From NCBI RefSeq assembly GCF_052857255.1, contig NC_135506.1, positions 78,972,324 through 79,036,323 of the forward strand: DNA of 64,000 nt, in the 5' to 3' direction. A model generated the notes under the pieces. It was given only the letters and a program-made list of their open reading frames with translations. It was not told the origin of the DNA and searched no databases. Numbering within the stretch: position 1 is the first letter of the stretch; the number at the start of each line of letters is the position of its first letter. The position numbers and the translations under genes are program-made. This document shows, one piece after another, positions 1 through 12,036 of the stretch. The stretch comes from Amblyomma americanum. Its lineage: Eukaryota; Arthropoda; Arachnida; Ixodida; Ixodidae.

Positions 1-640
1 ATAGAAGGGGTAGCACATTGAAAGCTCTAAGAGCGAGGCATTGAGTCACGATAGTGTTGGTCGTGAAAGCAGGCCAGAGGCAGCAAGTGCTGGTCTGAAA
101 GTTTCAATGGTTGTGGTACGTGGTTGCTCTATGGTTGGTTTGTGCTACGTGCTATGGCGGTTCTTTTCTATTACCCTTTGAGCTTTGACCGTTGCTGTAC
201 TTGTGTGACTGCTAAACTGTAGAGATCGTGAAAGCTGTTCAGGTTATGACGCTGAGAAACGCGGAGGACGAATTTGTCTCTATCTCCGGCTGTGTTGTAT
301 GTGGTGTGGTCTGTGTTTGGAACGTTGCCTCATGAGGCATGAGCATTAGAAGTGCCACCGTCCTCTTCTAGATATCGGCCCGCATGAGGAGGGGCAGCAG
401 GACCTAATTGGACGTGATTCACAGGAATCTGCCCCGCGGCGAGTTTTGGACGATGCTGACGAAGTGACAAAACGGTTACGGTACTGTAAATAATGCATCC
501 TTGGTGGCGTTATTAATGTTCATATCTTACGGTTCATAAAGTTACGCCTTCACTTGAAAAAGAGGCATTAGAGTTTGCGTCACGGTTAGTGCGGTTGCCG
601 GTGAACTCGGGATTGAACACTGACTCTATGTGGCTGTCGT
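1..640. other. GT-rich unassigned DNA
   Basis: No open frame of interest and no recognised domain. The plus strand is rich in GTGGT/TTGTG runs like those next to the dispersed family copies at 0.6-2.4, 44-52 and 60-63 kb, so it may be the eroded edge of another copy. Confidence 0.3.
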
Positions 641-1140
641 TTTGGGTGATGTTCGTGCGCTTGTGACATTTGTTCTATGTAGATTTGTGGTGCTGACACT
701 TCTGCAATAGTGATGAAACAGGCTGGGGCTGTCGTGGATGGCATGGATTAGTGCTCTGAATGTAGAAGTGCGGTGGTTAGAGCGTGTTGTCAGCGTTGCT
801 TGCTGGTATCTTGTAGCATGGGTGGTTGTGGTTGGATAGGTGCCCTGTTGTGGTATGCCAGAGGGGCAGTAGTGTAGTGCTGTAGCGAAGCTGCTCCATT
901 GTTCGGTGTTGTCTGTTGTGCGTGTGGATCTGTGTGTGTCCATGAGGCTCCACGAATGAGCAGAAGCAGCAGCGCGTGTCGCGCAGTGAGGCCACCGAAC
1001 TGCCTGCTGTCGGCATGAGGAAAATAATAGTGCCGGGACGGACGCCCTGCACAGGAAGTCCCGCAACTTCTACAGACACCTTGCGCTCTGCACACAAAGC
1101 TGTGGGCAGTCAGCGGAGTGGGATAGCTGTGGCTCCACAA
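640..1140 (-). repeat. Dispersed leader/Thr-rich family, copy A
   Basis: Minus-strand open frames cross this block. One (790-1140) reads through a hydrophobic stretch (A-L-L-L-L-L-I) followed by a tail rich in Thr, His, Gln, Asn and Pro. At 1011-1043 the plus strand carries the shared signature ATGAGGAAAATAATAGTGCC; its minus strand reads I-I-F-L-M in another frame. The same signature recurs near 2.3, 49.8, 50.6, 51.9, 61.4 and 62.9 kb, always in this orientation. Whether this is a diverged secreted-peptide exon or a non-coding repeat cannot be settled here. I do not recognise it as any named tick protein family. Confidence 0.4.
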
Positions 1141-1925
1141 GCAGATTCACGTCACCAGCGGATTCCGGCTTGTGTTGTATCAGGCGTTGGCGCAGCCGCA
1201 GCAGGCTAAACTTCGAAGCGGGGGTGGTACCGAAATCTGAAAAAAAAGAAGTTTTTTGGAGTCCTCGAAACGCTGGGTAGATAGATCATAGTTCTTTCAC
1301 TATACGAAACGTGATAAGGCATGATATCAATTACTGTGGTGTTCGATAAGTGGTGCGTTGGCGTAGTGGTGCTATTCGGGAGAAAGCGAAAGGAGTCAGC
1401 TGCACCGTGTCTGCTGAAGTCAGGGCTGGAGCCCGGAGCACCACGCGGCGAAGGGAAAATAATTATGAGGAAGAGTGAAAATGAAGAAACACTGGAGCCC
1501 ATTAGAGGGAACCATCTACAATACTACATACATCAACTTCCGATACTACATGTATCAACTTCCGCTCACGCGCTGTATATCCAGAAAACACTGCTTCACA
1601 TTGCCGTCTTAAAGCCTCGAACCGAAATAGAAACCGAAGTGGGAACGCATCCAATGCGCATTTTGTCTAACCACGCTTAAATCGTCTTTGTTGTCTTAAA
1701 TAATGAGAGTTGTCTCCTTCGACGACGTGGTTCCAGAACAGAAGTCTGAACAGTGCATCGCACCACATTCTTGGGGTTTTATGCTGAAACGGACTGCTCG
1801 ACGCAGCTGGATTTCAGATTTACTCACCTTACTCTCTTCCCCCGCAGCAAAGGCAAGCCGTGATGATGGAAGGCATGTCGATGCTGAGTAGATTGTGTGT
1901 CCATTGCTGGATTGCGCTGTAGCTG
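1141..1925. other. Unassigned DNA
   Basis: Several short overlapping frames on both strands, none with a recognisable domain or conserved composition. Nothing supportable seen. Confidence 0.3.
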
Positions 1926-1929
1926 CCGA

Positions 1930-2400
1930 GGCGCGAACATGATCGCCATTGAGTGTCCTGGCAAGTTGCGGTAGGATAGGAGTTCTTGTTGTTGGCCGGA
2001 GTTGCTTTTGTTGTTGTGCTTACTCGTGCTTTTTGCACATTGTGGCTGAGGTGTTTGCGAATGCGTCCGTAGTTGAGGTGCTTGCGTTTCGTCTTTCTGT
2101 ATTTGTTACAGTTGCAGCTATGGCGTTGTGATTTTTCAAGGCTGTTGTTGCTCAGATGTTCACGGTAACGGGGGAAAGATTTCTTGAGGAATCCTCGAAT
2201 GCTGTGTTTTCTTTTTCGTGCTCCGTTGCTATGGTCGTATGGTGTCATTGGCGTCTTGCGGGACTTGTGGGAGTGGTTCTTGTTTAGGGGAATGTAGGTG
2301 GTCATGGAATAACCAGCATGAGGAATAACACGAGCGCCGCCGCCCGCTGAATAGCCAGCAAGGATGATGTCGCGGCTCGCCGCTGTCACGACGTACAGGT
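1930..2400 (-). repeat. Dispersed leader/Thr-rich family, copy B
   Basis: The signature at 2312-2345 (plus strand ATGAGGAATAACACGAGCGC) reads on the minus strand as A-A-A-L-V-L-F-L-M followed by L-V-I-P and a stop. A segment at about 2229-2253 matches 62809-62832 in copy G, with the shared core CTATGGTCGT. Both copies also carry a GTCCTGG...GTAGGAT stretch, so homology extends beyond the hydrophobic core. A 196-codon minus frame (1829-2419) covers the block in a different phase and is basic and Ser/Asn/His-rich. Coding status is unresolved. Confidence 0.45.
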
Positions 2401-2624
2401 GGAATGCTGTCTTCGTCAAGAACCCTCGCTGGAAACTATTTGGGTGCTGTGACGCGGTATATTCCGGATGTACAAGAATGCTCCAGTGCTGACTGACTGC
2501 TCATGTGCCTGGTGTTATCAGAGTTCAGAGTTGTTAAGCAGCGCCGAGGGTAGACGTGTCGGCCGCACGGGTAGTGGGACAGCCTGCAGCGAAGAATGCA
2601 TTGCACCGATAGAGACATACCCAA

Positions 2625-3015
2625 CAATTCTGAACGAAAGCATTTTATGAGCGGGAAACCTTTTATTAACTTAATTTTTTTCATCTAATGCAAGATTTCG
2701 CTATAACAATCAATATATCCGCACATCACCAATCGGCAGGCAGATTTTTGCTATCGTCAAAACCTGCGCCCATTGCTTTACAATGGCAGTCAGTTTCGAA
2801 CAGTTAAGACTGCCAAAGTAAAGCAATGCGGGCAGCTTTTGACGAAAACAAAAAATATTCCAGCCGATTAGTGATGTATGGTTATATATGGTCATGATAT
2901 ATTGAAGACATTGGTACACATCATAATAATGGATCGCTACCTTCAATATTTTCTTAAAAATATTTAACACTTTTCGTATTTTCAAATTTTTTGCTCGAAA
3001 TATTTGGACATGAGG
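2625..3015 (+). repeat. AT-rich interspersed repeat, copy 1
   Basis: Begins at CCCAACAATTCTGAAC and contains a core reading roughly AAGATTTCGCTATAACAATC. It ends near a TTGGACATGAG segment. The same order of blocks follows directly at 3026 and recurs at 18588 and 21600. No coding potential. The family is unknown to me. Confidence 0.65.
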
Positions 3016-3025
3016 TTTGACATAC

Positions 3026-3325
3026 CCAGCAGCTCTGAAAAAAAAAGCATTTCTGAACAGGAAACCAGTTGTGAAAACAATTTTTTCATATATTGTTAAG
3101 ATTTCACTCTAGCAATCAACATATCTGCCGATCACCCGACGGTAGTCTGGAATTCGTTTTTTCCTGTTAACGCTCTTGCTATCGTCAAAAGCTTTCCCTA
3201 TCAGTTTTCTATGAGAGTCTTAACTGGTTTATGCTTTATGGGGGTTTAACGTTTCAAAGCGACTCCAAACTATCTTAATGTTCCAATTTTCTAAATATTT
3301 GGTCCGAAATTGCTGGGCATGAATG
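3026..3325 (+). repeat. AT-rich interspersed repeat, copy 2
   Basis: Starts with CCCAGCAGCTCTGAA, keeps the core TTAAGATTTCACTCTAGC and the GCTATCGTCAAAA block, and ends in TTTGGTCCGAAATTGCTGG. At 3235-3266 it is interrupted by a sequence like the 3' end of the second SINE family on the minus strand (GGGGGTTTAACG...AAGCGACTC). Confidence 0.65.
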
Positions 3326-3329
3326 CAAA

Positions 3330-4355
3330 CGCCTGTGTTGAGCGGTAGTTGAGTGTTTGAGGCTTCGGGGAAGCTTATAGCCAAGAAAACAGCGCACATG
3401 AGCCCAAGCAGGGCTTCTGCATAAATGCAGTTATACTGGCCGAGGCCACTGAATATATAGCACGTACGTCTTCAGATTCTAACGGCACACACGACAGTTG
3501 GCTTGAGGTAGGCAAATCGTGTATGGGAAAACACCGAAGACTGTTGAGAAGAAACGGTTAAAAAAAATGATGAAAAAAGTTCAGCAAGAATGCGAAACTT
3601 CGAAAAAGGCAAAAAGAGACAGCTGCGTTTTAGGTTATGACAATTCTCTCCGGCGCAGTTTACTCATGGCCATATGTCCCTCAAAATACTAATGTTAGAA
3701 TATATTGCAAAGAGCATTCATTTAAAACGTTTATTAATGAAGCATGCGAGTGAGTGTTTCAGTAAATTTGCCTCTTGCGGTCCTGCCACGCACGATTAGA
3801 AAAAAACATTGTTGCTGCACTCAACGTACATCTCGTCCCATTCCAACAGATGTAATAGTTCATACCGTTGGATGCCACGCTTGTTGCGACGAAGCAAGCC
3901 TCATTGGTTCCGCCTCGACAACAGCATGCCTGCACACCTGCGTTGTTACAGTTGTCACTTTAGTTATGGCAGTTGTGGTCATGCGGTGTCTTTTACAGTA
4001 AAACCGCAAGTAATCGTTGTAAAGGAACTACTTATCGACTCCATAGCTAATTCAATCTGTGAGGACTGTTCTATGTGATAAGGATTTGGGCTTTTGCGTG
4101 CTTATTGAAGACTGCGGGTTATGGAGCATGTTGTATTCAGGAGCCGGGCAGTAATTAGGAGCAACGTTACTTTATTGAGACTGAGAGTAATAAAAAGTTA
4201 ACTATTGCATATCAGAAAACTAGCCTTCTAGATAGCCTGCCCTTACCGTATTCAAATGCTCTACCCATTGACGGTGCTATATCGAAATAATCGCGCTACT
4301 AACACAAAAAAATCGTATTTTTTAAAAACTTCAAAACATCTTAGGTGAAACGCGC
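3330..4355. other. Unassigned AT-rich DNA
   Basis: No convincing gene. Two overlapping short plus frames at 3744-4078 have no recognisable motif and are probably chance openings. Confidence 0.3.
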
Positions 4356-4359
4356 TGTA

Positions 4360-4690
4360 TATACCCTTCATAGACTACAAGGCGGCATTGGACTCGGTTG
4401 AAACGTCCGCAGTGATGCAGGCGTTGTGCAATCACGGTGTAGAAGGCACATGCAAATGTAGGGAGAAATATTCATTGGGGTTGCACGGTGATCATAGTCA
4501 TTAAAAAAGGAAAGTGATCAAACACCGATCAGGAAAGGTGTCCGGCTAGGAGACAGGATCTTTCCGCTACTGTTCTCCGCGTGTTTATAGGAGGTATTCA
4601 GAAAAGTGGATAAGGAAGTGCTGAGGATAGAAGATAACGATGAACAGAGTAGTAATCTCAGATTAGCTGATGAAATCGCTTACCTACTTA
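4360..4690 (+). mobile_element. RTE-type LINE reverse transcriptase fragment (decayed)
   Basis: Joining the plus frames by eye gives parts of a non-LTR reverse transcriptase palm. First comes F-I-D-Y-K-A-A-L-D-S-V (motif A of the F.DY..AFDS type), then G-V-R-L-G-D-R-I-F-P-L-L-F-S-A (the GVRQGDPLSPLLFN region), then N-L-R-L-A-D-E-I-A where an active copy has the F-A-D-D box. Stops and frame changes separate the pieces and the catalytic Asp pair is altered to Asp-Glu, so this copy is dead. The RTE assignment rests on the wording of these blocks and is moderately secure. No ends or target duplications were found. Confidence 0.7.
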
Positions 4691-7600
4691 CTAAGGGGAC
4701 GAAATTCAAAGCGCAGGACAGGACAAGGTTAATTGGAGGGTTATGGGGGAGGGTTTGTCCTTTAGAGGATTTGTCAGGCTAATAATGAATTCGCCCCGGG
4801 AATACTTTAATCATACACCGGCGCACCCATATCGCGATGTCGAGCGATTTCTGTGCCGAATTGGTTCCATCTTCATTTTTCCCCACGGCCCAGTAAATTG
4901 GCCTTCGTCGTTCGTCGTTTCTTTCGGTACGAACTTCATCTCAGAAAAACAAACGGTGATGCACTTCTAAAGCTTTCTTTCGTATTAACTTAGAGATGTC
5001 GGATTAGAATCTGGGAAAGCTCGCAAAGCATGAAGGCACCTGCACCATGTTACAAAACGACGCCCGGGATTTGTTAATATTTGGTGGCGTTATTTCTGGA
5101 ATAACTTCCGAGCGTTAAAAAAGTGATTTTCGTGGTATCCAGGTAAAATACAAACTATAAATCTCGAACTCAAAATCTGGCGTTTTTTTTCGACGCCAGA
5201 GACCTACGTAAACGCCTTTAGGACAAAGGCCTCATGATAAAGGCCTTCTTGGTAAATGCCTTTTGTATAATGTCTATAGGTAGACGGCGTTTAGGCAAAA
5301 GGCTTGTGGTAAAGGCATTCAGGTGATGGGCGTAATACCTTTTAAGTGATTCCTGTCGTCCTGATGCATTTTGTGATGCTGGCCCAACTAGGTGGGTAGA
5401 ATAGCACAACAAAATGACCGGCGTTGCAATGACGCATATACGTCACGACAATTTCCCTTACACGAGATATTCACCTATGTCACAGCACCACCCGTTTTAT
5501 GTTGTTAGCATAGTTCTTTCGATTGGAATTACGGAACTAGAGGTCACGAAGCTGGGCCTGGTGGTCCCGTAGAGCGCGGAGTTCTTGGCCGCATTGATTG
5601 GTCAATGTTTGAGTATCGTGATATCGTTCGCATTGCCTGTAATCAAAGAATGAGACAAAAACTAGCCGACGACATTTTTTAAGATCTCCCAAAGCGCACG
5701 TTATGCGCTCGCATGGCCATATCTCCAAGTCCTATAGAGCTTGCTGTGGCAACGGCACCAATCGTGCCGCACTCGGTAATACGGCCATCAAGCGAGGCTG
5801 GTGACGTGCCGTCAGAACCACCCCTCCAAATTTTCTGTCTTCGTCAGTGTCTGAAACGACGCCAAAGCTCTCCTGTCAAAGGGTTTGAGATAATGGTAGA
5901 CGTGGAACGTAGGGCGTGACGTTACTTCAGCCAACGACGAAAAGCGGACAAAAAATGGAATGACGATTACGAGAGCCAGTAATACTAACTTTGAGCGCCG
6001 CTCTCCACACGCCACCTGCTCCAGCTGGCAGATGAAGTGTTACGCTGTTAGCTACCCGCCGAGTTCTTCCCATGGCAGCCACCTTCTGGTTGTCCATATC
6101 TCCGCACTAATCGTGGCAGGTTGCGTTTAGCTCTGCTACTACCTGCTAACACACCCCCTGTCACACGCCTGTGCTCGCCACCTTTCAGGTGGAATGTTAC
6201 ACCGACTACGTCAACGACGAGGACTCCTCAAATAGGCTTCTAAGACCTACGCTCTAAGAACAAATGGAATCAGTGTCAGGTCCGCATTCGCTTCGTCAAA
6301 GGCTGAGGATTCATTGTGGGAGGATTTACGTGTTTGTCTGAGTAACTTCTGCTCGGTCAGTATGACAGCAGATTTTCTGGGAAAGCGGGATCCGGGATGA
6401 GGGGTGACGTTTAACGCACTCTGCAGTCATGGTGTCGCAAGGGCGGATGAAATGAACCTACTGAGATCTACTAGACCAACAGATTGTATGGGCAGAAAAC
6501 AAGCTGACTAAAAATACCAACGCTCCCAATCCCTACTGAAGAAAGAAGCAAATTCTGACCGATAGACCAAAGGAGGTGACTTAGCGTTCGGTAGACAATG
6601 TAACAATACCTCCCAGTAGTTTTTGTCGAGATGATCTATGGCTTAATGAGGCAGTGTCTTTCGGGGAATTGGGGAGGGGGTGGGAGCACTGCGAAGCCGT
6701 AGCGTGCACCCTCGGAAATTAAGTGCGGCGTCTCCAGGGTAGAGACTAGCTTTCGAGTTCCATGACATTACGAGGCCAGACGTTGTAGCTCTGTTGTTCA
6801 ATTGAGTCACCTCTTCGGAATATTATAGCATTCGACTCGCACGGCGTCGTGAGGCAAAAGGTTGAAGGCTCTATGTCGGTATGACGAGACGTCGCTGCCT
6901 GGGTGCTGTTAACCTTCCAGCCTGGACCTTGAGGGAAGCCTAGTACGAGTGCTGCTGCACCTTCTCCGGATGGTCTACGTCCAGGTCGTCCATATGAATC
7001 TAGTGACCACATATGACTGACACTGCAGGGCGCCGTGAATGCTTTAACATAACCTTCGTTCATTCGCCGGGTGCACCCGCTTCGGGTAAAACTCCATGCG
7101 CGAAAAGGTGCAAAAATCTCTTAGTTCGTACCACGGATGCCTTGATAAAGACAACCTGTTTGAAATAGAGTTCCGGTTTCTCGGCGCTGAGAAGAAGCGG
7201 TCAGGACGGCACCTCCACTTAACGCAGCTCCCTCTCCGAGTGCCAACTGTGTCACGTGATCAGAAGCAATAAAAGTGGCACGGGACGTTCCCTGATCACG
7301 CCATCGACTTCGCACAATATTCTCTAGTTACGTTTCTATTTATGAGGTGGTAACCGTAGGTAGTTTTCATCTGAGGCGCGCTCCGCCAAAAGTTGGCGCC
7401 GAAAACTCCTTCTATAACCTTCTTTCCTTCGATAAACTTCCTGGCGTCAATCGTATGCCATGCAGGTTAAGTGGATTAAAGTGCGAATTAATGACGGAAA
7501 AATAAGAGCACCTAGGTGCTGCCTCATAATATTATTAATGCAGGACGCATTGTCACGTGATACTCCGTCGCGTGCTTGCCATTCCAGTTAACACGCTCGA

Positions 7601-8065
7601 TAGGGTTAACCGATGGGAAGCCCTGCGGAGACCTGTCGACCTCCTGCGCTCAAAACGGCAGGAGTGCGAAGAAAGTGGCAAGAGGCGCCCCGGCCAGGCC
7701 TGCGCGCGTCCAACCTGGGCTGCTGACACACCGGGCAAGCTGCATCGAAGCAACCCCACCGAACACGATAGCCGCTAGGCCACAGGTCTGGAACTGGTGA
7801 CAGGGTTTCAGGGGGCCTTTATGCTGAACATATTCGGCGAACTTGCTGTACCGCAACACTGGGCACACGATAGTCACATCGCCTACTGACTCAACCGCGT
7901 TGAAGATCGTTTGTAACAGGAGCCCGCGGTCACAAAAAGAAAGCGAAAAACTTGAGGGCATTTTTAAGGTGAAGCTTAAAAATATAAGTTGATAGCGCTA
8001 ATGGATTGACGACTATATATGCGGAATTGGTCATTCCCTACATTCATAGCCCCCTGGGAGTTCTC
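4691..8065. other. Long unassigned stretch
   Basis: No gene or known element recognised in 3.4 kb. A minus frame at 6746-7063 (105 codons) and several shorter ones lack any family signature. The block at 7550-7800 is GC-rich but shows no consistent coding frame. Confidence 0.3.
5205..5335 (+). repeat. Degenerate short tandem repeat
   Basis: An AAAGGCCT-type word recurs about every 14-20 bases (AAAGGCCTCATGATAAAGGC and variants). Unit length is irregular and the copies are eroded. Confidence 0.45.
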
Positions 8066-8067
8066 GC

Positions 8068-8290
8068 ACCACCCCTGGCGCAGTGGTACAGTCGATAAGC
8101 GATGCGCCACTTCCCTGCGATGGCAGGTGCTGTCACCGATGTGGGCTTGTGAGACCCAGGTTGCTCTTCCCGAGTAACTTCTCGCAACCAATCATTTAAT
8201 TTAGCTGCCACCTGCCACGCTAGGTAGTTCACTCACAATCCGGCGTGCAGGTTGTGATGGCCCCACAGTGTCACGTGACCTAGGACATAG
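8068..8290 (+). mobile_element. tRNA-derived SINE (GCGATGGCAGGTGCTG family)
   Basis: The head CTGGCGCAGTGGTAC resembles a tRNA A-box region. It is followed by GCGCCACTTCCCTGCGATGG, a CCAGGTTGCTCTTCCCGAG block and a tail containing GTTGTGATGGC...GTCACGTG. I recall this arrangement as a common tick SINE. A related broken copy lies at 63750-63910. Confidence 0.55.
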
Positions 8291-8429
8291 TTTGCCTACC
8301 TAGGTTTCCTACGCGCTAGGTTGCTCCGGCCGGGAGGCCTCAAACGGCCGCCGACGCCAACGCCCGACAATTTTTTCCCGACATGGGGGCAATAACATTC
8401 TCGCATTAAAAGAGTAGGTTAAGTGAATA

Positions 8430-8735
8430 AATACAAGCACTGGATCCAATCGACACCGAAAAGGAAAAAAAGGGCCCTTCAAACAGCGTCGAGCCCCACT
8501 GAAAAGCAAGGCGATTAGAAGAAGGGGACCTGGCCACTGGGCGGTCTTCTCTGTGCCAGGAGTCGATTGGCGCTAGCGGCCAGCCTCGCCAACTCAATCA
8601 GCAGAAACATGTCCAGCAGGTTTGCTCAGAAGCGTCTCCCATTGCTCGGATAACTGATTTCTAATTTTCGGTTGCATGTGGCTGGCCAGACAGCCCCATG
8701 CAGAGTGGTAGAGGGTAGCCAGTTCCCCTCACCGC
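8430..8735 (-). mobile_element. LINE 3' coding end, decayed
   Basis: Reading the minus strand from about 8735 gives L-A-T-L-Y-H-S-A-W-G-C followed by S-E-Q-W-E-T-L-L. This matches the end of the LINE polyprotein seen elsewhere in the window (H-x-V-W-x-C zinc-knuckle end, then a W-E-x-x-L block, compare 16.5 and 55 kb). Stops follow shortly after. Only the C-terminal tip survives. Confidence 0.45.
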
Positions 8736-8894
8736 GCACATGTCGATGAGTATTTTGCTGGTCATATCTTGTTATATATGTAATGACAGATATTTGTTTG
8801 TGGTCTCGATCAAAAAGGTGACCTGGTCTGTTCGTGTTCTGTTTAAAAACTTCCCCCGATCCGACGCAAGGAGAAAGAAGTACAGATAAAAGCT

Positions 8895-8960
8895 GGAGGG
8901 GACACACATGCTCCACCATAATGTTATCACGCGATAGCAGCACTAACGGATTATTGCACA
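8895..8960 (+). repeat. GGGACACA...CGCGATAGC repeat, copy 1
   Basis: GGGGACACACATGCTCCACC, then ATCACGCGATAGC. Two further copies sit at 10377 and 63486. Confidence 0.5.
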
Positions 8961-9169
8961 CGTATGCAGAATTCGTCATTCACAATTGGCCAGCGAGTGA
9001 AGACGCGCAATCCGCACGGCAAGAATTGAACACGCTCTACGCCTGGCGTGTGACGCTTGCCCTCTGACTCTCAGCGCAACATGCTGCTGCGTCGGCCCGG
9101 CGGAACGCAGAGCCCTTCACGGAGCCCGGGTTGTTTCACGCACGGCAGTTACGCAGGACCTAGGCGTAA

Positions 9170-9960
9170 TACACAAAAAAGTGCACAACGTCAAGCTGAA
9201 ATCCTCCTTTGTGCTTCTTGGGAAGCTCCAGACCGACCCCCTAGAAGACCGCTTTGGGTGTTACCGACGACTGACTGGTTCACAGTATATCATTTGACCG
9301 TAAGGCAAATCTACGAATGTGAGAACAAGTTGCGGCTACAAAGCACACTTCCACAAATGAGCGCAGTATCTGCAATTGACAATGACAAAAATCAAAATTG
9401 GCAAGAGCTGCAAACGCAAACAGCCGTGCCAAGCGGATAATTGAACACTGTTGTGACCGAACAGGCGCTGTCAAAACTGACGGATGGCGCCCCAGTCATT
9501 GTATATGTGGCTGGTTACTCGGTGCACATCGCCCTGAAGAGGTTGAAATTCGACAAATGCAAAGAGCTCTTGACAGTTGACAAGACTGTTGCAGTTTTGC
9601 CTGAAAATCACAAGTACAGTCTTGTCAAAAAAATTGACAGGAGAGGGCTGGTTTACCCAGCAATGCCAGATGTGGATGCTGTGGCTCACTAATACGTTGT
9701 GGTGGAAGAGCTGTGCAAGCATGTGGAATTTTAAAGGTCCAGAACCAGCGCCACGTGGCTACGGAACTCACTCTCCAATTGCTCGACGATGAGGAGCCTT
9801 CAGACTTCGACGTCTGTGAAAAGGGACACACGAGTGAGGTATGGCTAAAATATGTGTTGTGCTGCAGTAAAAATATTCTTCGCAGAGATTTGTGCCGACG
9901 ATTAAATGACAAGGTGTCTGACCCGGGCAACAAGACAAACAAGCGGAGAAATAAATAAAT
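9170..9960 (+). pseudogene. P-element-type (THAP9-like) transposase, C-terminal remnant
   Basis: P-type transposases are DNA cut-and-paste enzymes. The plus strand keeps their C-terminal half in three frames. From about 9190 it reads K-L-Q-T-D-P-L-E-D-R-F-G, a hallmark block of tick P-like transposases, followed by L-T-G-S-Q-Y and Q-I-Y-E-C-E-N-K-L-R. At 9441-9692 it reads I-V-Y-V-A-G-Y-S-V-H-I-A and ends at an in-frame TAA. At 9713-9958 another frame continues with C-E-K-G-H-T-S-E-V, L-K-Y-V-L and D-L-C-R-R-L-N-D-K, ending at 9958. Frame changes and the internal stop show it is not translated as one protein. The N-terminal THAP domain and the upstream catalytic Asp residues are not visible, and no terminal inverted repeats were found. 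AATAAA words follow the end. Confidence 0.82.
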
Positions 9961-10376
9961 GACATGAATGGGAGAAATAAACGAATAAAACACGTATAAG
10001 CATTTAGGAAAGGCCTGGCTCTCTGTTGTGTTTTTCTGTCCGATTTTAGAGAAAATACTGCACGCGTAGCCGAAAAAAAAACGACGAAAAATAAGCCAGC
10101 TGAGCGCACTATTATACGCATTGTACTGAAGTGCACCTTCACTTGCGCCGTCCACAAGCCGAAGACAATCGACCGCGACCCATCACCCGCCTGAACATCA
10201 CCGGTGTGACCCTCGAGGTGTGAATCGGACCGCTTGTCAAGCATGTGCTGCATTATAAAAACCACGAAGCGCACATGCGGCCGACGCTTCTCCGCCATCA
10301 CCATCATTATAAACATGCACTGCGCTAGGAAGCAACCAATAAGCTTCTAACGAGCGGATGAATAAGGTTTTTTTCG

Positions 10377-10430
10377 ATGGGACACACAAGCTCCGCCTGA
10401 AGGGCATCACGCGATAGCGTTAATGAATTA
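10377..10430 (+). repeat. GGGACACA...CGCGATAGC repeat, copy 2
   Basis: GGGACACACAAGCTCCGCC then GGGCATCACGCGATAGCG and TTAATG. It lies just upstream of a GC-rich block. See 8895 and 63486. Confidence 0.55.
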
Positions 10431-10434
10431 TTGA

Positions 10435-11260
10435 CTCGACTGCCACCTGCATGTCATTTTGGCCATCATCCGTCATGGCCGACGCTACTACAGTCCAGCG
10501 TATTGGCACTATGTGCGGCCTGCCGGGATCAATTTTGGCCTTCAAGGCCAAGGCGACGTGGTGCATGTCCGAAATCCAGTTGGCGCCAGGAAAGCGATAT
10601 GGTTGTGCCCACCGCGCGGTGAAGGCGAGGTTACCCCATGCTCGCAGTCAGGCGGGACCAGAGCAGAGGAAGCGCCGCAGCTGTTACCGGGACTTCCTCC
10701 AAGAAGGGCTTCAGCGAAGGACAGGGGCTGCCCAGCAGGCGCGAAATCTAGGTGCTGCTCGGCCCGGGAAAGCGGGATGCGGAGCTCAGCAACCTCGCTC
10801 CGTGAGGACGCCCTAGTCCCGCAGTACCTCAGCCAGGACATGATCTTCCACGGCGAACGCACAAATTCGCGCTCTCCTTAAAGTGCGCGGTGGCCGGGTT
10901 AGCGAGGGACACCCGCTTTGTCAGCAGTACCTTGGCCTCGCCTTCATTGACCGTGGCCGCGGCGTGCAACGGAGGCAGCGTGTCGAGCCGAGGCCCAACC
11001 ACGGGGAGCCAAAAACCCGGCAGCGGTGGGGTGGGGCCCGAAAAGGGATCAATGTTTTCGAGCTGTGCCGCTATCCCAGAGGGCAGAGCTTCGGTGGAGG
11101 AAATCCCTGCGTCGCCGCTGGGGAAAGTTTTACTACTCCTTTCCATAGCTCTCTCGGCGTGTTTTTCATATGGCCCTGAGCCAAGGAGCCGATGTGGTGA
11201 GAGTATTCCAGAGTACATTCACCAAAACTTTGAGCAACCGTTCGTCGTTTAGCATTCTGG
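10435..11260. other. GC-rich block, possible exon debris
   Basis: Markedly GC-rich compared with its surroundings, with overlapping frames on both strands. These include minus frames 10829-11218 and 10542-10862 that could be joined by a frameshift, and plus frames 10451-10816 and 10459-10881. No recognisable domain, catalytic motif or splice pattern was found, so I do not call a gene. It could be a CpG-rich exon or promoter, or part of an unrecognised retroelement. Confidence 0.3.
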
Positions 11261-11269
11261 ACAGTGTCA

Positions 11270-11775
11270 TGCCATTTCTATTTGCAGATAGCTTACATGT
11301 TCTAGTCAAGTTGGAGGCTAGCTTGCTACTGGGGCTCGGAGCAATGACAAATGCACCTTCTTTTGCATGTTTTCTGAAACCTGAGACGAGTTCGTACCAG
11401 TGGTACCTTCAGGTGCATGCTTCAAGCCGTGGTTGAGGTGTCCATCGAGATGTCGAGGTCTGAGAGCTACAGCGTCCTTCCCTTTAGTCAAAAAATTTTC
11501 CTATCCCCAAAACACACATTTCCGCATTTCTCCACGTAAAGTGTCCTCATGAATTTTTTTTAGCTCCATGCGGAATTGCGTTTAGTGTGGGTGGCCGCCT
11601 GCGCTCTAGAAATAAACGCGAGTTTGGGTAATGCACGCGGAGGTGAGTTTGGAATCAAAGAAACGCGTATTGATAAAAGCTATTAAGCGTTTCTTACTAT
11701 TGCGCTATCGCTTGCTCGACCATAGAGCGTTTCATGTTTTATCCTGCCTCGGAAAAGGAGAAAGCAATGTGAATT
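11270..11775. other. Unassigned DNA
   Basis: Nothing recognised. Confidence 0.3.
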
Positions 11776-11777
11776 GT

Positions 11778-11925
11778 GCGGTTTAACATCGCGAAGCGAC
11801 CCAAAGGCTATTATGATGGCTGCAGCAGTGGAGGCATCCTGATTAATTTATATAACGCGCAGTTCTTCAACGTCCCCTGACGTCGTACAACACACGGGTG
11901 ACTGTTGCGTTTCGCCTGTATCCAA
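11778..11925 (-). mobile_element. Second-family SINE (GGGACGTTAAAC tail), partial
   Basis: On the minus strand the 3' part (…GGGTCGCTTCGCGATGTTAAAC) is recognisable next to a body with CGTTGAAGAACTGCGCG. It is badly decayed. Compare the better copies at 19074, 22283 and 30660. Confidence 0.45.
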
Positions 11926-12036
11926 ACTCCGCTTACAGCTTTGAGGCGATATTTGCTGGCAGTGTAGTACGCTGCATATAATGGTGTATGGCCGCTTCTT
12001 ATCACTTTTAAGGAACGAATTCTGCAGTGGTTGGCA

